Assembly (NCBI GenBank): GCA_002633005.1
Contig: NMRA01000277.1
Coordinates: forward strand, 65,783-129,782
DNA: 64,000 nucleotides
Direction of reading: 5' to 3'
Source of the DNA: Phoronis australis
Taxonomy: Eukaryota; Phoronida; Phoronidae
A program made the translations under genes and the position numbers. How positions within the stretch are numbered: position 1 is the stretch's first letter; every line of letters begins with the position of its first letter. The notes below the pieces were generated by a model that had not been told where the DNA came from, made no database searches, and worked only from the letters and a program-made list of their open reading frames with translations. Positions 10,901-22,960 of the stretch are shown here, piece after piece.

Positions 10901-12237
10901 AGTCCCCCTTTGGTTAGGGCAAAATCACCCCCAGGGGTGTGGGACTCATTTTTAGCTTACCGGGAATCACATTTTGAAAAAATCTGAGCGACTATAACAG
11001 GCAAACGTGAAGCCTACTGTTAAGTTTATCACAGGCACTTAACATTTATGTGCACTTAACAATTGACCGTCCATGAGATGGAACTTCATTTTGTTTCCAC
11101 GATACTTGAACAACTTCATACATATTTTTGTAAATGCTGTGTTTCAGTCGTATGGTGCAAACGTGCGAAAAAACGATATACGGCTCGGGTATGGAGTTTT
11201 ATTAAAGTCACGTATGCTCCTAAATACTACCTTCTTTGTGAAATATCCTAGTAACTAGCCATTTTCAATCCGAAAAAGGTACTTTTTCTGAAACTAATAG
11301 TTCAGGGCAACTCTATTCACGTCATCACAACACCGCGTGATTCTCAGTCGTTGTTGCATTTGTGGCAACAATATTTTTTTAATGAAAGATACATTGATAA
11401 AGAAAAAGACGTTAAGCCAGCATTCGCTAAACTTTCAAAGTTTTAACTTAAAAAAAAAAAACGTGTCTGGCGTTTTCTATCATTTGAGCCTATCTTACAA
11501 CTGCAAGATTACGTTCAACGATAAGCACTTTTAAAAGAGTAATGATACGCTTCATAGATTTTAAGTCAAACAAAAACATGATGAAACTTCTCCGTATTAA
11601 AGACTCTGAGAACGGTCTTGTTACTTAGAAATTGTGCTGTCATTATCCGGATGGACTCTTTCTCAAGTTATCGTGATCCAAAGTTGGAAGTCTTGCTCTA
11701 ACAGCAATCGTTTGTGACACCACTCAAAGACTGCACTGATTGTTTTGTAATGGATTTTTGTTCCAAATTATATTTGGCCGCCGTGACACATTCGGAATAC
11801 CCAATTTCTCTCGGAGATGAACATCAACTAAGCCCGAGTGCCGAAAATCACACATACAGCCAACCAGTCCTCAATTTGAAAGTCACACAACTTGCCCTAC
11901 GGCTGAAGTCTGCATGTGCGCAGATAACTTTCACCTCTAGTCGCCGGCCGGGAGAAATTTAAGACTACGACGTGTTCCGAATGGGATGGCCTTGTGACAG
12001 TTACCATGATGTATTCGAGTGTCCTCCTTTTGTTCTTCTTCTTGTAAAAGCAATTAGCGTATCTTAACATTAAAACTAGAAGCACATTGTCTAATGTCGA
12101 TCACGTGATTCAATATGGGTGGCGTAACTGTAAATCAGCAGGTCATCGATTCAAGTGGTTCCCCAACAATGTCCAGTCGAGAGTTGTGTAACGAAATACC
12201 AAATTTGTAAACTTTTGGGGAATTCGTGATGTGTTTT
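7990..12237. other. No gene seen; unassigned DNA
   Basis: No recognisable exon, RNA gene or transposon was found over these 4.2 kb. The one notable item is the perfect palindrome at 9673-9694. Short words such as GACAGTT-CCATGAT recur near 10635 and 12000 but do not extend into a repeat. Confidence 0.5.
9673..9694. promoter_or_regulatory. Perfect 22-bp palindrome centred on TTACGTAA
   Basis: The sequence is exactly self-complementary over 22 bases. Its centre, TTACGTAA, is the ideal site for PAR-type and C/EBP-type bZIP factors in animals. There is no nearby gene to link it to, so function is conjecture. Confidence 0.3.
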
Positions 12238-12556
12238 CAGGGGCGGATCCAGGATTTTGAGTTAGGGAGGTGGGGCCAGGGCACAGGAATAACAAGAATT
12301 TCGGAACATGCGCGCTCCCAGCCTAAAATGTAGGGATGCAGGGGTCTCAAATTTTTGGGTTTTCGTGCCTTATTTCTAAAAAATAACGGAAACGGGGTTT
12401 GTTCAAGGCCTATGCATTGTTTATTCGCACCCCCGAGCCGCCCCTGGATGCGCGCATATGTTAGTCAGCAATTCGCATCCGAACTGCCAAATGGTATCTG
12501 CTAGAATTTTAGGGGGGCTATGGCCCCCTTGCCCCCTCCCCCTAAATCCGTCACTG
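12238..12556. mobile_element. 319-bp terminal-inverted-repeat element
   Basis: The left end reads CAGGGGCGGATCCAGGATTT and the right end is the complement of CAGTGACGGATTTAGGGGG, giving imperfect terminal inverted repeats of about 25 bp. The interior has G-rich and C-rich stretches and no coding frame. The CAGTGGCGGATCTAGG-type end is shared with elements at 19730-20523 and 55295-55970, and with a terminal fragment at 57723. It is a non-autonomous DNA element. The superfamily is uncertain because no target-site duplication is clear. Confidence 0.7.
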
Positions 12557-12904
12557 ATTTTCCAATACAGGCCATCCCGCGTTGTGTTGGGTTAAACTTG
12601 TAGGCTTTCATGACGACCGGGGTGCTCGGCCTCAACTGGAACGTGGAGTTGACTGCTGCATACTGTCACCTTACATTGAGTCAGCTTCATCTTGCATTAT
12701 GTCTAAAATCCTACACATTATGACTTTTGCCCGGCATAGCAATGAATAAAAATGCTAATTACTTTAAACGACAGCTGAATACAGTCGGCGGAGTGGGTAC
12801 TGAGTTAATAATCAATAGTGGTATACATCGTGGGAAAATTTTGGCGCGAGATTTGATTTGATTGACAAGTTACGCGTAAACAAACCGGGCGTATGTATAA
12901 CATT

Positions 12905-13142
12905 TTTGTGTTCTTTAAGCCTGACTGAAAACTCTCGTCCGGTCTCCCAGGTGTATACAGACACCCAGTTGAGGCAAGGAATGCGATAAATGCACTGGCA
13001 TTTCTTATCCTCACTTATTCTGTCTTTAGGATGAACCAATGTTCCCGATGGTCTCACACGGCTTCATGGCAGTGACTATGCCATATTGTCTGAAGACACG
13101 TTGAGCAAGTTCCGAAAGACCTTTTTCATGCGGAATGACGAC
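12905..13142 (-). pseudogene. Penelope-like element, inverted upstream part of C-terminal region
   Basis: On the minus strand, starting at 13142, the translation gives VVIPHEKGLSELAQRVF, then KPCETIGN, then after a frameshift LVHPKDRISEDKKCQ, and finally VYTWETGREFSVRLKEHK at 12905-12964. In Penelope-like retroelements the reverse transcriptase is followed by a conserved stretch of the form IPY-KGLSE, then PKD, then a GIY-YIG endonuclease beginning YIGETGR with RLKEH downstream. All of these landmarks are present in order. The glycine of the YIG motif is replaced by tryptophan. The rest of the endonuclease lies at 13139 onward on the opposite strand. Confidence 0.8.
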
Positions 13143-13400
13143 ACAAAGAGGAGGTGGATGAGCTACTTCAGCGCAGAGTCACGCGTTCAGAGAGAAGATG
13201 GTCTCAGAATACTATCAACAAATCTGCAGTGACTGATCATGCCCTTGGCTTTAATCATGTTATTAAATGAAAAGACGCCCGTCTTGTTGAGTCGGAAAAT
13301 AACTCAAGATCCAGAAGGATAAGAGAGCCTGCTTGGGTCAGAAGAAGTTGCTCAGTTATGAACAGGGACCGGATGGGGGATATAAGTTATCTCATTATCA
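13139..13400 (+). pseudogene. Penelope-like element, 3' part of GIY-YIG endonuclease
   Basis: The plus-strand frame from 13139 reads HKEEVDELLQRR, then NKSAVTDHALGFNHVIK, an in-frame TGA at 13268, then RSRRIREPAWVRRS and MNRDRMGD near 13358. This is the usual second half of a Penelope GIY-YIG endonuclease, with SA-DH, RRI-EA and LNRDEG-type landmarks. It starts just where the inverted upstream part stops, at the residues HK. The TGA stands where the family usually has tryptophan. Sequence to roughly 13540, including AGTAGCCGAAACTGTC, probably belongs to the 3' untranslated part. The copy is dead. Confidence 0.8.
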
Positions 13401-13639
13401 CGCCACCTAGTGTTCAATAGATATAGCTTCCAAAGATGGCTGCTGTGAGTAGCCGAAACTGTCAATGTACAACGTTTTGCTTGGTTGTGTAAATAAGAAT
13501 TTATCTATGTGTACTCAACCAACCTTAAGAAATTATTTAGTGATAAACGATTCTTCGGTAAATAGATGCACTGAGTGGTGTTTCTATACTCAAAAGAACG
13601 CCCTGATTTGATGTGCATGCGAAATTGCATGCATGTACG

Positions 13640-14065
13640 GAAAATGAGTTTGCATTTTTAAAAGTATTTGAATTAGGAATATTGATGAATTATCAACCAC
13701 GACACATTCATGAAATCCATGTCAAGGTCGCCTCATTTCACAGCGTGACTGAAAAGTTTAGGTCCGCTGCGCCTTAACCTAACCCACCGAGGAAGCACGC
13801 GTACGGCCGGGTCGAAACTAATTGTAGTTAGTATGCTAACCTGTCCCTGACAATCCTCACGAAGTCGAAGAGTCTCATTCTGTCTTTTGTCTACCTGAAA
13901 CGCTTTAAATCAGAAGTAAATTTAAATTATTACTCAGTTACATGTATCCTTGTAGTTAGGAGTACCAGTAGCTGCAACAATTTTGTTATTGTTACTCATC
14001 TGTTTCCTATCTTTAACTGATAGGCTGGGGCTGGACCTTTTCTGCGAACCCCCCTGGCAACGGGC
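13640..14065 (+). repeat. Dispersed repeat A, locus 2, contiguous copy
   Basis: This is the unsplit counterpart of 3370-3632 plus 4560-4760. It lies directly downstream of the Penelope-like remnant and upstream of a minus-strand copy of repeat S, so this kilobase is a stack of three unrelated elements. Confidence 0.75.
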
Positions 14066-14109
14066 TTGGGGTTACACAAAGTCTTAATGATATCATCGAC
14101 GAAAATGCC

Positions 14110-14370
14110 TTGTATTTGAGAACAGTCTGACCCAAGACCGATTCCAATCCACGAACTGAGGGTCGCAGTCCGACGCTTTACTAATTTAGCTAAAAACAGA
14201 TGTGAGAAGTCGTTGAGTATTGTAGGCGTATTTAACTAATAAGATCTCCGGCCTCGATTTTCAGTTAAATCGTTAAATGGATGGAAGTCAACGATTCTGT
14301 TAGTTTATAGCTTTGGTGAAAGTTAATAACTTTTAGGAGTCTATCCTACCCTACCCACCAACTTTCAAAG
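14110..14370 (-). repeat. Repeat S with tRNA-like module, minus strand
   Basis: Read on the minus strand, the body comes first (ACTGAAAATCGAGGCCGG near 14265). It is followed by TAGCTAAATTAGTAAAGCG and GTTCGTGGATTGGAATCGG, an A-box-like and a degenerate B-box-like sequence. Beyond the body, toward 14370, the match to 5703-5800 continues through the segment complementary to TTGGTGGATGGGAAAG. It is a diverged full-length copy of the family at 5703-6069. Confidence 0.6.
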
Positions 14371-16381
14371 TAAAGTGGACTTTACAACTGCGCAACTGTA
14401 AGCAGTATGTATACACTTTCAGTCGCAATAATTTCAAGTGTTTAATGAATATTTTAATTTTCAAAAACATATAATATTAAATATAACTTGTAAGTAAGCT
14501 TAGTTCCGTTAACTAAAAGATCAATGGTCAGTAGAGTTGCACTTTTTCAGGTTTAACCCTTTCAAAGAGGGGGCGAACTCACCCCGTGAAACCAGTTCAT
14601 TTGTTTGAAACTGAAATTATTACATCTGAGCACATGTTCATACTATTGTCGAATGCTTGGAATATTTAAGCTACTATAGTAAATTTGAACCTTCCACTGT
14701 ACGATAATATTTATGAAAAGGGAGCAAATTTCACCCAGTTCCGTCTTAATTAACCAAGAAAGCAAAAACGTACCAACTTTAATAAACAAGACGTTGATCG
14801 CGGAGAAAGGGATTGGGTTAATCGATAATCTTTTTGAAGGCGAATGTCATCAATCTAATAGATGCCTTAAGCCGCTATTAAAATGATAGTTCATTGTTCC
14901 ACGCAAGAGGATTACTCACTTTCTCGATGAATTCTGTCGATTGAGGCAAGAACGCTGTCTAATGGTATTAAAACAACTTCTGATGAAAAACAGTTAATGC
15001 ACACTACGATAAAATACAATGCCACTCAAAATGGAAAAACAATCAAAGTTAAAGACTTTCTCCACATCTCTATTTCTTTTGTAATTGCCTATCAAATTGT
15101 ATGTCCATCCATCTATCCATGTATCTACCTATTCACCTATCTATCCACTAATCTTTCTGCCCAAATATCTTTATAGCTGTCTATACCTCTATCTAAAACA
15201 GCATGAAAGTTTTGAGGCATCCAGCTGAGGTAGCAAAATACAGAAAAATTGAATCAATTACTGGAATTTGCTTACTTAAGTTAGCGACTTTGCGTCCACT
15301 TGGCTAGTGATGTTATTATTGTTCTGGCTAACAGGTGGCGTATTACCATCGAGGTCAGGACACAATCCCGTAAGTGTGACAGATGGAACCTGAATCCACC
15401 TCGTTTATTCAGAGTGCCTCTCGATGCGTTATGCATTTAAAAACGTCTTCCTGTCTATACACTCATCTACCTACCTACCNCTACCTACCTACCTGTCCAT
15501 CTCTCCGTCTTTATCAGTACCTATCTATTTATGTTAATGTATACCTAATTGCGTAGTGGGCTTGGAATTGATTAAACCCGCATACATGAAGGGTTTACAA
15601 TAAGGTTACAAAGACGGGGCAAAACTTTTAAAACCATTCTCAGCATATTCTAAAACTATTGGTCCGGCAACTTTTTTCCCGCAAAAGACACAGGGCACTC
15701 AGTTGTTTGCGGAACTCTGAAATTTAGTTAATGAGTGTTTTGAAAACAAAAGGGACAATTATTTACAGAGCGCAGCCTTACTTGTTTAATTAACTGTGTT
15801 GCCACAGGCAACACTTTACTACTCACAACTCTGCTACTAATTTACTAAATTGGACTCTTATTCTACGCTCAGCTTTACAAAATCGATTGCAAGGCAGCTT
15901 ATTGCGATTTTTAATGTTTTGTAGAATTATACATTTTTTCAACTACATGGAGCATTTAATTCATCCACTGCAGTTTGCAAAGTTCAGAACATGATTTAGA
16001 ATTGTAAAAGCGTTTGGCTTGAGAATGATTACGACGAAGACAAACCATATTACGATCAACTTAATGTAACCGCTATGAAAAAAACACCCTCATGACAAAA
16101 TCAAGTGACAACGACACCATACGGGGCAGTAGACCTTTTTCTGTTTTTAAACTTTTTAAACGTAAGTTTAAGTTTTAACGAATGCAATAGATGTTTTTCG
16201 GCGCTATAAACGTACATTTACATTACAAGACAATATTTATTCATATTTTGATCTAAATATCGAAATACTGCGTTTTTGTATTGCGGTTGGTCATTCATGA
16301 ACTTGAATGTCACAAGTCTATGGCGTTACTGCAAGAGAGGTGTTTTTAAACGACATAAATACGAGCTGAAAACCTGTAACG
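14371..16381. other. No gene seen; two CTAC/ATCC microsatellites
   Basis: Imperfect ATCC/TATC repeats lie at about 15101-15155, and a CTAC repeat at about 15462-15503 is broken by a single N at 15480, where an assembler probably failed to size the array. The rest is AT-rich with no recognisable gene. Confidence 0.6.
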
Positions 16382-16426
16382 CGACCGATCGCGTAGTAAG
16401 TCATTATACTACGAAGCGATCGGTCG
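16382..16426. repeat. Near-perfect 45-bp hairpin
   Basis: Arms CGACCGATCGC and GCGATCGGTCG, plus GTAGTA and TACTAC inside, flank a short loop. The GC-rich arms contrast with the AT-rich neighbourhood. It is not followed by a T run in a coding context, and a terminator role has no support in a eukaryotic genome. Confidence 0.6.
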
Positions 16427-16499
16427 GGGCAAAAAAGAACGGCGGCACTCGATAGCATTTTTGAGCCACAGTTGAATAATATATCCTCTATTTTATTAA

Positions 16500-16705
16500 A
16501 CATAGCCGACTGCATTTGCAGTAATCATCAAGTAGGGGAAAATACTCTGGATGGGGCTGTGCGCTAGGTTTATGAAGTCCTTTGCCCAGTATACTTTTCA
16601 TATTTCCAGGTTTTGTGCGCACCCAGTGGATCAAACTGTTGGAGCTGCTAAGACCTAGTTTTTCTAGCCCAAGATCAGCAAAAACTGTCGTGTGCCACCA
16701 AATAT
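16500..16705 (+). repeat. Dispersed repeat F, copy 1
   Basis: This shares ordered landmarks with 33060-33305 and 46770-47045: GCCGACTGCATTTGC (near GCCGGCTGCATTTCC), AAGTC followed by TTGCCCAGTA, TGTTGGAGCTG, and CAGCAAAAACTGTCGTGTG. Copies are strongly diverged. No coding frame is shared by all three. Confidence 0.6.
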
Positions 16706-16799
16706 CCAACGCACGAATTAATAACACTATCCCGGCATCCGGAACCAGCTTATTTGCAACCTTATTGCTTTTGGTGTATAACAGAACAAACCAGTGAAT

Positions 16800-19729
16800 T
16801 TCAGCTGACTAAAGTCAGTTTTGAACAACAACGATTTGTCAGTGTTTGACAAGCTCAATTAAGTATGATGTTATCAGTTTTATATCGATAAGTGCTCTAA
16901 TTCAAATTCCAAGTTGTTATGGCAAACCAGCATAGTTGCCAAAATAACTTTTGATTCCCACTTATTATAGTTGTAAAATTGGTCTCAAAACGTTTCTCAA
17001 CCAGTTAATAACGTAGAAAATAAACTTGAAACTAAGTAAGGCTATCTAGATCCTCTCAAGGATACTATTATTTCACGAAATGTTGAATATATATAGGATA
17101 TAATTTAAGAAGTTTTTCCTTGATTTTTTCCGCAACAATGTATAATATTCATTTCGCCACATCTTAATGTCAATTGTCATATAGCGTTTGATTTTACTAT
17201 ATTTCTGTTTCTGTTGACAAAAGATGTAATTAAATCCGAAATTTTCAGTTGATCCGTTCTTGTTGTTTTATTTACCTACATATATTAACCAGTTAAGAAT
17301 TTGTTCCTGGCTTGGGAATAACCAGGTTCGTGTTAACACTGTAGCACTTAAAATACATGTACGTGGCTTGAGCTCCGCGAATTCAAAGTCTCGCATATCA
17401 CTTAATGGTGTTTCTCAGTGGCACCGAAAATGGCTGAAGGTTTGTACGTGAGGATTTGACAAGAGACTGATTAAAAAACTTAGAAATATGATTTAGGACG
17501 CTACACGCCGATTCCGAGTGTTTTCGCTGATTTTTTTACGAACTGACGGCATCCATAACCACTCAAATAAACCAGTTGACGATCATGATACCAACAATCC
17601 AAGTGCCATCAATTGACGGAGGATGTCATGTTTGATAACTGAGTCCACCTTGTTTACTAGGTTAACCAGATTCCGTAAAGTCTCATAACTTGTAATAAAG
17701 AAGTCCTTCATAATCATACTAGTGACAAATTTTACATATTTACTCGAGTTCCACCAGTCTCTAAATACTGATCACATCATAGTGAGATCCTGGCATTACT
17801 TATAAATCTCTATGTGTTTATATACGTCTTGCTTCGAAGGTCAATTATAGGCAGTACCATTTTTATTTAACGTAAGATATTCCTTATTAATGTGCTTGTA
17901 TTATATGAAGTCTAACGACGCAAGCAACTTTAATTTCCCGTCATTTCCCCGTACAAGCACCAATTGCCTCATGATGAACGGCGACCAATATAATTCATCT
18001 GACTTAGATATGTACATACCTTTCAGAATCAATTGAATCTGTTCTTAAATCATTTAGAGTTGCCTCACTCATACATCGTAACGAGCCAACTGCCCGAATA
18101 TCTCCCGCTCCGGTTGCTTCTAGGTGGGCGTCAATGAAGATAAATAGCATTTCCTTGCTACATGTAGACTACTATAAGTTCTGCAATATGGTTGCGAGTT
18201 TCTGTTTCCGGCTACACCGGAGTTTAATTATAGACAGCAGATCTAGCTACTGCATGGTATCATTTAGTCTTTGCTGCTTTGTTATGCTTACGTACTTGCA
18301 TCACGTTATGTCCATTGCCCAAACAACAACGTGGTTTTAAACCATGTTGGGTGTTAAAAACATCACGAACCTCCTTCACAGCCACACGTGTTCTTTCAAA
18401 GGAATCGTCATCACTTTCTTATACCATGTCTTTGCCTTGAATGATAATACACGTATATATTTAGTCTCTACAATATCGTCTCTGAAGTAATAAATTGCCA
18501 AACGTAATGAACGGTTTGGCTTATTACCTCACTTTCGTCTACGTCCCCGCGGAAATAATCAGATAAGAACAACATTCGTGCAAGTTGTTGTTTTATTGAA
18601 TGTACTCCGGTACTCGCGGTAACGAAATAAGGCGTGAGAATTTTATTTAGAGTACTATTTGACGTACCTGCGTTTGAGTGTTTAAATCGTGTTTTCTCTA
18701 GTACCTAAAGCATTAATAGGACTATCTGCATACCACGATGCATCCACACTAACAAAAACCTGTCCGAGTAGGACTTAAATTGGAACTATGTTTACAATTA
18801 CAAATCGCTTGGAATTCCTCCTGCTTCGGCAAGTGAAACTTAGCCGCCGTGACAGGCGATGACAAACTTTCAGTTTTTCCCAAGTGTAGAAATCATTCCT
18901 AATCTGAGTGTGTAACATGTTGAGACAAATTTTATAACAATAAATGGTCTTAAAATTATTCGAGAGAAAACGTGGTTTATTGCCCTGAATCATGACTTGC
19001 AGCAAGAGTTTCATATGAAGACACATTTCCCTCCTACTTATGGTCAAAATACAGGGATCATGGCATAAAGATATCTCATCATGATAGCAATTTCTTTCTG
19101 CCATGGAAAGAATATGGGAGATCACTTACATTGGGTAACTTTCAAGTACATGTACCAACGTCAATTGGCGAATAGATATCAGTAGCCCTTGGGGGTCAAC
19201 GAGGAGTTTCACTTTTGTTTAAAAAAGCATCACACACTGTGAAACGACTTTTTCAGGAAGTCCAACAGGTTCTATGTCCGCCACCCGCAGCGAAGAAGTC
19301 ACCGGTCCCACATTGTCAACTCGCATTAAGAAGCAGCGAAAAATATGGGAGAGTTAACCAATGATTAGAAAATAAGCGCTTTACTTAACCATACTTCGGG
19401 TGATCCGTGCAGGAATGGAAACCATCCAAGTTTTCCATGGTGGAATGAAGATTGGAGTTTCACATAGGTGAAGAGGGTAACAATGAAGTAGCCTTACATA
19501 TGTGTAGGAAAAAAGAAATGCCATATAATATAGTGCCGGATTGAAAAGAATGACGCTGTATATGTTCATGTTATGCACGTATTTAGGTACATGAGCCAAT
19601 GCCTAAAAACAATGAGTTTTCCCGCAAACTATCCCAATGTTTTTCACACACAGATCCATGCGCCCCTTATTATTATTTTATTATTATTTTTTTTTATTAT
19701 TGTGATATTTAAAATGAGGGTGGCCTCTT
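16800..19729. other. No gene seen; unassigned DNA
   Basis: Apart from AT-rich tracts and a T-rich simple stretch near 19675-19700, I find no structure. A 116-codon minus-strand frame at 18775-19125 does not resemble a protein family I know. Confidence 0.5.
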
Positions 19730-20523
19730 CAGTGATCATAGGCGGATTTAGGGGGGAGGGCCAGGCCCCCCCCCCCTTGGCTGCAGCAAAAAAATAAAAC
19801 AGTCAGAGCGTAGGGAAATGTTGAGTTTATTAATTAACCCCGGTAATTAAAATTATACAGATGAAAAAAGATTTAAATGTGTGCAGTTTTAGTGTTGGGG
19901 GGGCGGCTCAAATCCAATTTCAAGTGTCAAATTCGGAACACGGCGCATTCGTAACGGAACTATGGCTAAGTATAGGCTCTCCCGCGATATCCCAGGCGAC
20001 CGGCAGTGGCGCTGCGCACTACGACTCCGTTTTCGTCGTCTGCTCCACTGTGCAATGAAGAAAATTTACTTCATTTTTTAAAGAAAATGGAACCTGAGTG
20101 ACGATGAAAAAACAGAAGCTGCTGGTAAGATGTGAATTTTAATCGAAGCCTTAGTGAATCACTCAGAAACTCGNNNNNNNNNNNNNNNNNNNNNNNNNNN
20201 NNNNNNNNNNNNNNNNNNNNNNNNNNNNNNNNNNNNNNNNNNNNNNNNNNNNNNNNNNNNNNNNNNNNNNNNNNNNNNNNNNNNNNNNNNNNNNNNNNNN
20301 NNNNNNNNNNNNNNNNNNNNNNNNNNNNNNNNNNNNNNNNNNNNNNNNNNNNNNNNNNNNNNNNNNNNNNNNNNNNNNNNNNNNNNNNNNNNNNNNNNNN
20401 NNNNNNNNNNNNNNNNNNNNNNNNNNNNNNNNNNNNNNNNNNNNNNNNNNNNNNNTTGCGCAAATTCTTACAGCCGGACAAAAAGTTGGGCCCCCCCCTT
20501 GTGATATCCTAGATCCGCCACTG
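19730..20523. mobile_element. Terminal-inverted-repeat element containing the assembly gap
   Basis: The left end is CAGTGATCATAGGCGGATTT and the right end is the complement of CAGTGGCGGATCTAGGATAT. The flanks AGTGATCA and GGTGATAG could be a decayed 8-bp target duplication. The interior near 19950-20150 matches the complement of 55600-55800 closely, including the segment complementary to AGTGGAGCAGACGACG. The element is therefore the same family as 55295-55970 in the opposite orientation. It appears non-coding. Confidence 0.7.
20174..20455. other. Assembly gap of 282 Ns
   Basis: The Ns lie inside the transposon at 19730-20523, whose second copy at 55295-55970 makes mis-assembly likely. Frames crossing the gap are artefacts. 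Confidence 0.99.
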
Positions 20524-22675
20524 GTGATAGCACTGCTTTCCAAGACTGAGGGCCCTTTAAACACATGTCTTAAGTTGAGCGCTATTTTGCGCTTTCTTAG
20601 CCAGTTTTTTCTATTATTTAATCATAAACTGAAGACACGTCAATGTTTGCTTCATTTCAACTGTCAAATCAACCTTCATTCCCAAGCTACTTTGAAAACC
20701 TATTAGTTCATCGTTCCATTTAAAGGAATACATCTTTAGCCCACGTGTTGATCAGGGAAATATTTGAAATCGGTCCACAAAACTTAATTCGGAGTTTGAA
20801 ATACGGTTAAGCGTCTGCGTCCCCATACTTTATTTGCTGTCAACTGAAGAGTGTAAAGTCTTCATTAGCAAGGCTTAAAGCGGTTATAAACCCTCATTAC
20901 GCTCAATAAGACAACCTTTGATTTAAACCACTTACCGCTATAAAATTGACGTCAACTTTTTCCTAACTCAAAGGGGAAGTGAATTCTGATGTTTGCAAAG
21001 AACTGACAATCGGTTATTCCTTATGACCGTTTTCGGCGTATTTAACGACACGCCGCAACAAACCAACGTGAATAGCCTGGTCTCGAGAAATAATCGAACT
21101 GATAATTCTGAAATCACCTCCTGTTTGTCATGTTTGACTAAGGAACAATTTGAGACCATAACGACAAATAAGCTGTCTGACCGTGGTAAACTTTTGAAAA
21201 CAACAAATTTAATGCTCAAAAGTAATCATGTTTCCTATAAGGCTCCATATACATGCGAACTGCCTTTATACGCGAGTGTACGGTTAAGACATAACTACGT
21301 ATATGAAAAATAAGTGACTGTTGCTCAATATGTTTTGTAAATACTTCACTGATTAACAAAACTTAATGTAAGCGATGCCTTTTCAGGTTAGAGACTCAAT
21401 GCGCATGTAGAAAGATGGCGCAATGAAACGCTGTAGTCAACCGGCCAAATTTAAAAAGTATTTTGAAAAAGTTTTGATGGCATAGCCGTGCAAGAAGCAG
21501 ACGACACACATCACAATAACTTAGAGATATCAATAGGGGTTGTCAACCTCAATATTGCGAATTAGCAACGCTATTAACGTTTTAAATAGATGTCATTCTC
21601 TTTAAACTCGCCTTAAGGAAATGTTCAGCTAAGCAGGTCATTCTAAGTCATCGAGTAAGCACGACTCCCTTTGGTTAATGTATGGCTGATGTGGTTTACA
21701 GTAGCCAATAAAAAGCAAGGTCACATAACAACCTTCGTATGTCTGCTTCAAGGGAAGCAACTTGTGATTAATGTGATTATCTGTTTCAAAATTTCACAGT
21801 TTAGAATGTTCGGTTTAATTACATACTAATTATGTTACACATGTCCAATCTCTTGTAATAAATACAGAACGCTGTTAATTTCTATTCAGGAAGTGGTCAG
21901 CGTTACTTTTTAAACCCAAGCAGTCTCTGACAGACAGTCATGTTCGATTCATATGATTCAGTACCATTCGCATTGGGACTTGTCAGTTAATTTGTGTTTA
22001 CTGTTTTCAACACTGCATTCAAGTTGTTTTTTAGTCATGACTCCTCGTCTACCTAAAAACAATCAAACGTTACCATACTAAGAATTTGCTGATGGCACTT
22101 CAGATCAAGAGATTTGTATACTCATTTGACCGTATGACGTATGTCATAACGATCGAGGCTGTAAAGAGACTTGTGCTTTCAAAGTACAAAAAGCTAGAAT
22201 TGCCTGGCAAAACAATATTCATTTTCTGAAGATTCAAGCACGAAATTACCCATTAAAGCAGTGCGAAAAAAAGACACTGAAGACTTAAAGTTTTCTCAAA
22301 AGTTTCTATATTAGGCCATGGTATTATGGGCGAAATAATGCATATTTTGGGAATGCTAAAAATGCAACCATCCGGAGTATAAGGCAATAAGTTTGTATTT
22401 AACTTTAAGCCAAGCCATAACATTTCTACAGATATAAGGCCCGTCGTTATTTTCCTTGTGTTTTCTACCAGTCAGCCATGATTTGTACTGTCACAATTAA
22501 TACAGCATTGATTGAGGGAAGGCGTTTAATTAAAATATTGATATAAGTAATAATGCAAACCAGCAAATGTTGCCACGGTTACAATAGAAACATAAGTCGA
22601 AATAATGCGTTTCCTAGGAAAAGTTGGCCTTTTATTAGAGTATAAGTCGATAAAGACATTACTTCATATGTAGGA
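20524..22675. other. No gene seen; unassigned DNA
   Basis: A 106-codon plus-strand frame (20993-21313) overlaps an 83-codon minus-strand frame. Neither resembles a known family, and I see no splice signals that would join them to others. No RNA gene or repeat was recognised. Confidence 0.45.
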
Positions 22676-22960
22676 AATTATGGTATGCACTGACAAGTTC
22701 TTGAGTATACTGAGTACGACAGACAATACAAGTCCAATCAACAGAACAATATATTATTTGACTTGCTATTTTTACAAAATTCCCCATTTCAACCTAGTAC
22801 ATTGGCAACTTGCGAACCTGAAGTATTTTATTTACAATGGAGGCACATGTAATCTCTTTACCTGAAATTGAAAATTTTGTCAAAGGCAGCACAATTACCA
22901 ACTATTGAAAAAAGTACTAAAATCGACGTTTATCATTAATTCATGAATTTTTACGCAATG
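22676..22960 (+). repeat. Dispersed repeat G, copy 1
   Basis: This matches 63606-63870 in order, with shared landmarks ATGGTAT-CACTGACAA, TTACAAAATT, ACATTGG, GAGGCACATGTAATC, TACCTGA and GCACAATTA, and continuing similarity around ATTAACTCATGAA. It is diverged, carries no terminal inverted repeats and has no conserved frame. Confidence 0.65.

Noticed and set aside
13440-13480. CTGTGAG followed by CCGAAAC, reminiscent of the hammerhead ribozymes known from Penelope-like elements
   Set aside because: The conserved CTGATGA core lacks one base and I could not assemble the three required stems.
20071-20564. Frames of 116-136 codons across the N gap
   Set aside because: Most of their length is unknown bases. 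They are artefacts of the gap.
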